Shown here: positions 32,228-36,566 of the stretch, piece by piece
Numbering within the stretch: position 1 is the stretch's first letter
Layout: each line of letters opens with the position of its first letter
The notes under the pieces: model-generated
Told to the model about the DNA's origin: nothing
The model's input: only the letters and a program-made list of their open reading frames with translations
The model's database searches: none
Translations under genes and position numbers: made by a program
Origin: CAZYEI01 sp964646425
GTDB lineage: Bacteria; Bacillota_I; Bacilli_A; RFN20; JAISJY01
Direction of reading: 5' to 3'
NCBI GenBank assembly: GCA_964646425.1
Contig: CAZYEI010000011.1
Coordinates: 1 to 36,566, forward strand
DNA: 36,566 nt

Positions 32228-33544
32228 ATGAATTTTATTTTAATTTTGGGAATTTTATTAATCTTGGGGTTAGCATCAACAAGATTAATGAAAATTATGA
32301 AGTTACCAAATGTAACAGGATATTTAATTATCGGATTATTAACTGCATTAGTTTGTATGCTAATAGATTATTTTTCGGGAAACACTATATTAACTGATGA
32401 ATTGATATCATTGAATGAACTTGTATCTAGTGTTGCTTTAGGTTTTATTGCGTTATCAATTGGAGAAGAATTTAGATTAACAAAAATAAAAAAATATGGA
32501 TTTAAAATAATAATTATAACAATTCTTCAAGCAACTTTAGCAATGTTATTAGTCGATTTTGTTGTTTTAATTGTTTGTTTTATTCTAGGATTACCACTAG
32601 AAGTATCTTTATGCTTGGGTGCTATTGCAACAGCTACAGCTCCAGCTGCTACTCTTATGGTTATTCATCAATATAAGGCGAAGGGACCGTTAGTTGATTT
32701 ACTTTTACCAGTAGTAGCATTTGATGATGCTTTGGGATTAATCTTTTTCTCATTGTCAGTATCAATTTCTAAAGTTATTGCCACAGGAACAACTGCTTCA
32801 ATTTTATCACTTGTTATCATACCACTAATTGAGATAGTTGGTTCGCTACTATTAGGATTAGTATTAGGATTTTTATTAAGATTCTTTATTAATTTCTTTA
32901 AAAGTAGAAATAATCATGTAATGATGTTGATTTCATTTACTTTAATTGGGGTGGGTACTTGTTCTTTATTTAGTAATATTATTATCAATAATGAACATTT
33001 GGAATTTTCAAATTTATTATGTTGTATGATGATTGGAGCAACATATATCAATATTGGAGATAATAAAGAAATTGTCGAAAGAGATTTCTCTTTAGTAGAA
33101 AGATGGACACCTTCGTTATTCTTATTGTTTTTTGTTTTAAGTGGAGCTCATTTAGTAACATCAAGTAAGGAATTATTAGCAACAAATATAAATATGACAT
33201 TTGTATTCATTGTATTTTTGGCTTATATCGTTGCAAGATCACTTGGAAAATATTTTGGAGCATTTATAGGATGTAAGATTACAAAAAGAAATAAAAAGAT
33301 AACTGAATATTTAGGTGTTACGCTACTTCCTCAAGCAGGGGTTGCAATCGGAATGGCAAATCAAATATCAAGTATGGATGTATTTAAAAATGGCTCGGGA
33401 AATATTATTGTTACAGTTGTTCTATGTGCTACACTAGTATATGAGTTGTTTGGACCATTATTAACAAAATGGTCTTTAAATAGGGCTGGAGAAATCCCGA
33501 CAGCTGATGGAGTATATCAATTTGAACTCATAGAAAATAAATAA
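32228..33544 (+). CDS. Cation:proton antiporter (CPA2 family)
   Basis: A 438-residue membrane protein with about 12 helices, the Na+/H+ exchanger domain of the CPA2 group (GerN/KefB/NapA-like). Landmarks: KLPNVTGYLIIGLL (26-39), FIALSIGEEF (73-82), the crossover GAIATATAPAATL (131-143), the ion-site Asp pair in VVAFDDALGL (Asp166 and Asp167), and LPQAGVAIGMA near the end. No cytoplasmic KTN/TrkA-N domain follows, so it is a bare exchanger. AAGGAAG lies upstream of the ATG; an in-frame TTG directly before it is not needed. Its stop lies in a shared terminator with pnuC. Confidence 0.88.
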   Translation: MNFILILGILLILGLASTRLMKIMKLPNVTGYLIIGLLTALVCMLIDYFSGNTILTDELISLNELVSSVALGFIALSIGEEFRLTKIKKYGFKIIIITILQATLAMLLVDFVVLIVCFILGLPLEVSLCLGAIATATAPAATLMVIHQYKAKGPLVDLLLPVVAFDDALGLIFFSLSVSISKVIATGTTASILSLVIIPLIEIVGSLLLGLVLGFLLRFFINFFKSRNNHVMMLISFTLIGVGTCSLFSNIIINNEHLEFSNLLCCMMIGATYINIGDNKEIVERDFSLVERWTPSLFLLFFVLSGAHLVTSSKELLATNINMTFVFIVFLAYIVARSLGKYFGAFIGCKITKRNKKITEYLGVTLLPQAGVAIGMANQISSMDVFKNGSGNIIVTVVLCATLVYELFGPLLTKWSLNRAGEIPTADGVYQFELIENK

Positions 33545-33582
33545 AAAGTTGAAGCGTTTATCTAAAATGCTTCAGCTTTTTT
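33543..33582. terminator. Bidirectional terminator between antiporter and pnuC
   Basis: A 13-bp stem with one G-T pair (33543-33555 with 33569-33581). A-rich left flank and T-rich right flank allow use from both strands; it overlaps the stop codons of both genes. Confidence 0.88.
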
Positions 33583-34252
33583 GTTTTTTGTGCATTCTTT
33601 TCCAGTTGATAAAGCCATAAACATCATTAACAAAAAACATTATAAAACAAACAACCATAGGAATATATGAAATATCTTTAATTGTAGCTAAAATCCATAA
33701 AACAATCAAAATAATATCATTAGCAGCATAACCAAAGGCATAATAAGGACTCCTTAAAAAAGTCAAATATGCCGCAACAAAACTTGTAGTAACAGATATC
33801 GTACTAAATATTAGATTAGTTGTATTTAATGCCTTAAGAATAAAATAGAAAATGGTTGTTACAATTATCCCCAATATTGCCATATAAAATAATTGAATTT
33901 TGCTAATCTTTTTAATTTTAACAACATTAGAATCTTTATATGGATGTTTCATCCATTCAATTGCAGCAAGTAAAGCCATTGGAGAAGTCATTGCAAGATA
34001 AGTAATCATTTCCCCATAATATTTGAATTTCAATGAAATAATGCCATATAAAATAGCAAAAACAATTGTTAATATTTGACCCATAAACAATCCTTTAGCA
34101 ACAAATATCAAAGCAGTCACTCCAATTAACGAAGCAAACAAAGATAAATAATACTTTATAGGAGAAATAATAAATGCAGTGGTTATTATAATAAGAGATA
34201 ATAACCATAATCCCATTTCAAATTTTGTAAATTGCTTGAATAATTTAAACAT
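33572..34252 (-). CDS. pnuC: PnuC-family vitamin transporter (nicotinamide riboside type)
   Basis: A 226-residue membrane protein with about seven helices. The PnuC pattern is clear in the C-terminal part: GYAANDIILIVLWILA and VNDVYGFINWKRM. Family members bring in nicotinamide riboside (PnuC), thiamine (PnuT) or riboflavin (PnuX). The leader does not look like a TPP or FMN riboswitch, so the nicotinamide riboside type is favoured. GGAGG before the ATG removes 15 residues from the longest frame. Expression is probably set by the attenuator upstream. Confidence 0.88.
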   Translation of the reverse strand: MFKLFKQFTKFEMGLWLLSLIIITTAFIISPIKYYLSLFASLIGVTALIFVAKGLFMGQILTIVFAILYGIISLKFKYYGEMITYLAMTSPMALLAAIEWMKHPYKDSNVVKIKKISKIQLFYMAILGIIVTTIFYFILKALNTTNLIFSTISVTTSFVAAYLTFLRSPYYAFGYAANDIILIVLWILATIKDISYIPMVVCFIMFFVNDVYGFINWKRMHKKQKS

Positions 34253-34396
34253 AAAAAAACCTCCAAAAAAAATAGCACTCGGAAAATACATCTTCAAAGA
34301 CCTAATGATGTATTTTTCGAATGCTTTACATTCAATTCTACCCGGTGGCAGTTATATTACGCATAGAATCATATAATTTATTAATTGATTTGTCAA
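34253..34396 (-). promoter_or_regulatory. pnuC promoter and transcription-attenuator leader
   Basis: Near-ideal promoter on the minus strand: TTGACA (34396-34391), 17-base spacer, TATGAT (34373-34368). The predicted leader then offers a 5-bp hairpin with 4-base loop (CTGCC/GGTAG, within 34353-34338), a GAATG/CATTC hairpin (34333-34319), and a long terminator (34325-34265). The second hairpin shares bases 34325-34319 with the terminator's left arm, so they exclude each other, as in a riboswitch or protein-controlled attenuator. I do not recognise the class; it does not match TPP, FMN or purine consensus. Confidence 0.65.
34265..34325 (-). terminator. Conditional terminator before pnuC
   Basis: Arms 34325-34307 and 34292-34274 pair over about 18 bp with one mismatch and a 14-base loop, followed by eight T and then the pnuC ribosome site. 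A terminator this strong between a good promoter and its gene implies regulation. Confidence 0.85.
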
Positions 34397-34628
34397 GAAA
34401 ATTTTAAAAAAGCACTTTAACTTTGCTGTTTTACAAACTCAAAAAAAGTCTATTAATCTATCTATTTATGTTGCTTTTTTCATTTCTAATAGTTATAATT
34501 GTTTTGTATATAGGTTATTTTATTTGTTTTAATATTTATATGAATTATGCGACAAGTAAATTCATACTTATTAAAATAAATTAGATAAAATATATATGAA
34601 GACATTTAAATATTATTTAGTAGACTAA

Positions 34629-34732
34629 AAGACACTTTCAAACAAGATTTTTGGAAAAACAGAATTAGTTAAAACTTTATTTAATGTTTTCTATTTTTTC
34701 TTTTCCTTATTATTTTTGTTTGAAAGTATCTT
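34629..34732. repeat. 17-bp inverted repeat spanning 104 bases
   Basis: Arms 34629-34645 and 34716-34732 match at 16 of 17 positions (12 continuous). The spacing of 70 bases contains no ORF. It may be an antiterminator stem for the overlapping terminator, or the ends of a tiny mobile-element remnant. Confidence 0.6.
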
Positions 34733-34757
34733 AGAATATTATTCTAGGATACTTTTT
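34725..34757 (+). terminator. Rho-independent terminator in leader of surface protein gene
   Basis: A 13-bp stem with one G-T pair (34725-34737 with 34741-34753), loop ATT, then TTTT. It is 45 bases before a plus-strand gene and shares 34725-34732 with the inverted repeat, so the two folds compete. Confidence 0.8.
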
Positions 34758-34801
34758 AATATTTAGATATTAATATTATTATGAAAGGAAGGAAAAAACT
34801 T

Positions 34802-36566
34802 ATGAAACTAAAAAACAAAATTGTTGCATTAGCTTTAACGGTTGCTTCAGCTTTCGGCTTAGCAGTTGCTAATAAAAATGTAACAAAAGTAGAAGCTGCT
34901 TCTGAAACTATTACATTTTCAAATTTGGGTTATAGTAATGCTGCAGACTTGACAACAATTAGTGCAACAAATTTTACGCTTACGTTTAGTGCGGGCAGTA
35001 ATACATCAAGTTCTCCAAAATATTATAATTCTGGTACAGCAGCTAGATTATATGGTGGAAATGAATTAAAAATTGAGGTTAATGAAGGTAATGTTATTAC
35101 AAGTGTTGATTTTACATTTAATGGTAGTAGTTATAAAGCAAGTGCTTCAAATGCGGGCGGTACAGATTGTTCCTGGAATACATCAACTTATACATCAGTA
35201 ACTCCAAATAATGCCACTCAAAATAGTGTTACAATCAAAAATACTGCATCTAGTGGTCATATGAGAATTACTACATTAACTGTAAATTATGAAGCAAGTG
35301 GCTCAGTTGTTGAAAAGTCGGATGCTGAAAAATTGGCTGAAGCTGTTGCTGATTTATCAATAACTAATAACTATATGCTACCGCTTTCAGGCTCATATGG
35401 TGCTACAATTTCTTGGGAATCAAATAACGAAGCTGTAGCAATAAACAATCAAAGTGGAATTGTAACAATTACAAAAGGAAATACAAATATCAGTGGGAAA
35501 TTAACTGCAACAATTAAAATCGGTGATTTAGCTCAAACTAAAGATTTTGATTTTATTGTTTCAGCAACAACTTCAAATGATCCAATAGTTGGAAAAACAT
35601 ATAAAATGGTAATTAATCATACAAGTCAAGGAAAACAATTATACTTTACTTCAACAATGAATGGTTATTATTATACAACTACAGAAGATATTACAAATGC
35701 TACTGATATTTCTTATGAAGCTACATTTTCTGGATATTATATGACATTTAACAATTCCTCAGGAAAGAAAAAATATATGAATATTTCTATTAATGGTTCA
35801 TATATTAATCTAGTAATGGCTGATACTCCAAATGAAACTATTTGGGTATATAATTCTGATTATAATACTATGGTTGCTACAATCGATGGAACAAATTATT
35901 ATTTTATGGGTGCTAGAGGTACATATACTACTTATGGTGCTTATGCTTTATCTAATGCAACTGATTCAGATTATTATGTTGCTCATTTAGTTACTCAAAG
36001 TGAAGTATCTATTGCTGATCAAATTGCTGCTTTAGAAACAATGGCTCAATTTGGCGTAGATTATACAAAGGACACAAAAAAATCAATTACAACAAAAACA
36101 GTTGTTGCACAATATACAACAAAAACAACTACAAACTTTAGCGATGATGATTGTGCAAATTTGATTTTTGGCGAAAATGCAAATTTATTTTCAGCATATA
36201 GTATTAAAAACAATGTTACTAATCATATTGGATTAAATAAAGATGGTACAATTAGACTTTATGGTACACAAGGAAAAGTTGGAAATGAATTAAAGATTGA
36301 ATCAAAGTTAACAATTACAACTATTTCATTAGAGGTAAATAGTGGAACTGACTATGAAGTTGTTGTTAATGATACAGTATTAACAGCTGATGACGATGGA
36401 ATCTACGATGTTAATGCTAATTCATTTATCATAAGACATAATGGTGCTACTGGTAAAGAACAAGTTAGATTAAATAGTCTAACTATAAATGTTGCTGGTG
36501 AAATCGAAGAGGATGTTTATTCAAACTTTGCAAATGCTAAAATGAGATTTGTTGGAATTATTCCAG
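34802..36566 (+). CDS. Large secreted surface protein (partial, runs off the window)
   Basis: An open frame with no stop for 588 codons to the window edge. Signal peptide: MKLKNKIVALALTVASAFGL with cleavage probably after VEA (about residue 32). The next segment (about 33-175) is a beta-sandwich-like domain containing TFSNLGYSNAADL and RLYGGNELKIEV. A bacterial Ig-like domain follows (ATISWESNNEAVA, VTITKGN, about 185-258). A second copy of the first domain seems to start near residue 455 (DGTIRLYGTQGKVGNELKIE). This modular build is common in secreted nucleases and adhesins of gut Bacillota, but the part that would tell is outside the window. AAGGAAGG precedes the ATG. Confidence 0.82.
   Translation, partial: MKLKNKIVALALTVASAFGLAVANKNVTKVEAASETITFSNLGYSNAADLTTISATNFTLTFSAGSNTSSSPKYYNSGTAARLYGGNELKIEVNEGNVITSVDFTFNGSSYKASASNAGGTDCSWNTSTYTSVTPNNATQNSVTIKNTASSGHMRITTLTVNYEASGSVVEKSDAEKLAEAVADLSITNNYMLPLSGSYGATISWESNNEAVAINNQSGIVTITKGNTNISGKLTATIKIGDLAQTKDFDFIVSATTSNDPIVGKTYKMVINHTSQGKQLYFTSTMNGYYYTTTEDITNATDISYEATFSGYYMTFNNSSGKKKYMNISINGSYINLVMADTPNETIWVYNSDYNTMVATIDGTNYYFMGARGTYTTYGAYALSNATDSDYYVAHLVTQSEVSIADQIAALETMAQFGVDYTKDTKKSITTKTVVAQYTTKTTTNFSDDDCANLIFGENANLFSAYSIKNNVTNHIGLNKDGTIRLYGTQGKVGNELKIESKLTITTISLEVNSGTDYEVVVNDTVLTADDDGIYDVNANSFIIRHNGATGKEQVRLNSLTINVAGEIEEDVYSNFANAKMRFVGIIP

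Larger units (their letters stand above)
34397..34801. other. Intergenic region before the surface protein gene
   Basis: About 400 bases without a gene. It contains an 8-bp inverted repeat (34539-34546 with 34559-34566), a 17-bp inverted repeat with one mismatch (34629-34645 with 34716-34732) and a terminator (34725-34757) that overlaps the right arm. The rest is AT-rich with nothing I can identify; no strong promoter for the surface protein is evident. Confidence 0.6.

Noticed and set aside
34253..34375. TPP, FMN or purine riboswitch before pnuC
   Set aside because: The conserved core sequences of these three classes are absent on the minus strand, so the class is left open.
34179..34376. 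Plus-strand ORF of 65 codons over the 5' end of pnuC
   Set aside because: It runs antisense through the pnuC start, attenuator and promoter, has no ribosome site and no recognisable protein features.

Overview
The window is AT-rich and uses the standard bacterial code: Trp is TGG, and TGA is used as a real stop. Gene order and families point to a low-GC Bacillota in the Bacilli/Erysipelotrichia area. The evidence is tsaE-tsaB-rimI-tsaD, ispF next to gltX, a YumC-type ferredoxin reductase, a DUF402 phosphatase, and spore coat genes (GerQ and two CotF-like proteins). The coat genes imply an endospore former, so this is not a true Mollicute. I cannot name the species.

Layout. (1) 1-16.1 kb is mostly a housekeeping backbone: a small membrane protein, a minus-strand coat cluster, DUF402, a minus-strand YumC-like reductase, the t6A tRNA-modification cluster, mgtE with a structured leader, a lipoprotein, nitroreductase-ispF-gltX-HD dNTPase-toroid protein, and a DUF2207/LemA pair. 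(2) 16.2-18.1 kb holds a tRNA-Arg(CCT) gene followed by a 1.79-kb AbiE toxin-antitoxin cassette. An exact 69-bp direct repeat (tRNA 3' end plus its terminator) brackets the cassette, as expected for an element integrated at the tRNA, but no integrase is present. (3) 18.3-23.1 kb is a compact operon: an orphan FtsK-gamma winged helix, a kinase with a zinc ribbon, two TerY-like vWA proteins, a PP2C phosphatase and a membrane protein. This is the TerY-P phosphorylation triad with extra parts. (4) 23.2-32.1 kb has a WYL regulator and then a seven-gene operon: a ComEC-like metallo-beta-lactamase lipoprotein, a second lipoprotein, two FtsX-like permeases, an ABC ATPase, a secreted MACPF (perforin-like) protein with GLUG-type repeats, and a lipoprotein with one Listeria-Bacteroides repeat. 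(5) 32.2-36.6 kb has a CPA2 antiporter, pnuC behind a transcription attenuator, and the start of a large secreted surface protein cut off by the window edge.

The most interesting part is 18.3-32.1 kb. A phospho-signalling module in the cytoplasm sits beside an operon that would place a pore-forming protein outside the cell along with its own ABC transporter and lipoproteins. My inference is that the first may control the second and that the transporter and lipoproteins handle export, assembly or self-protection. The sequence shows only adjacency and tight gene packing.
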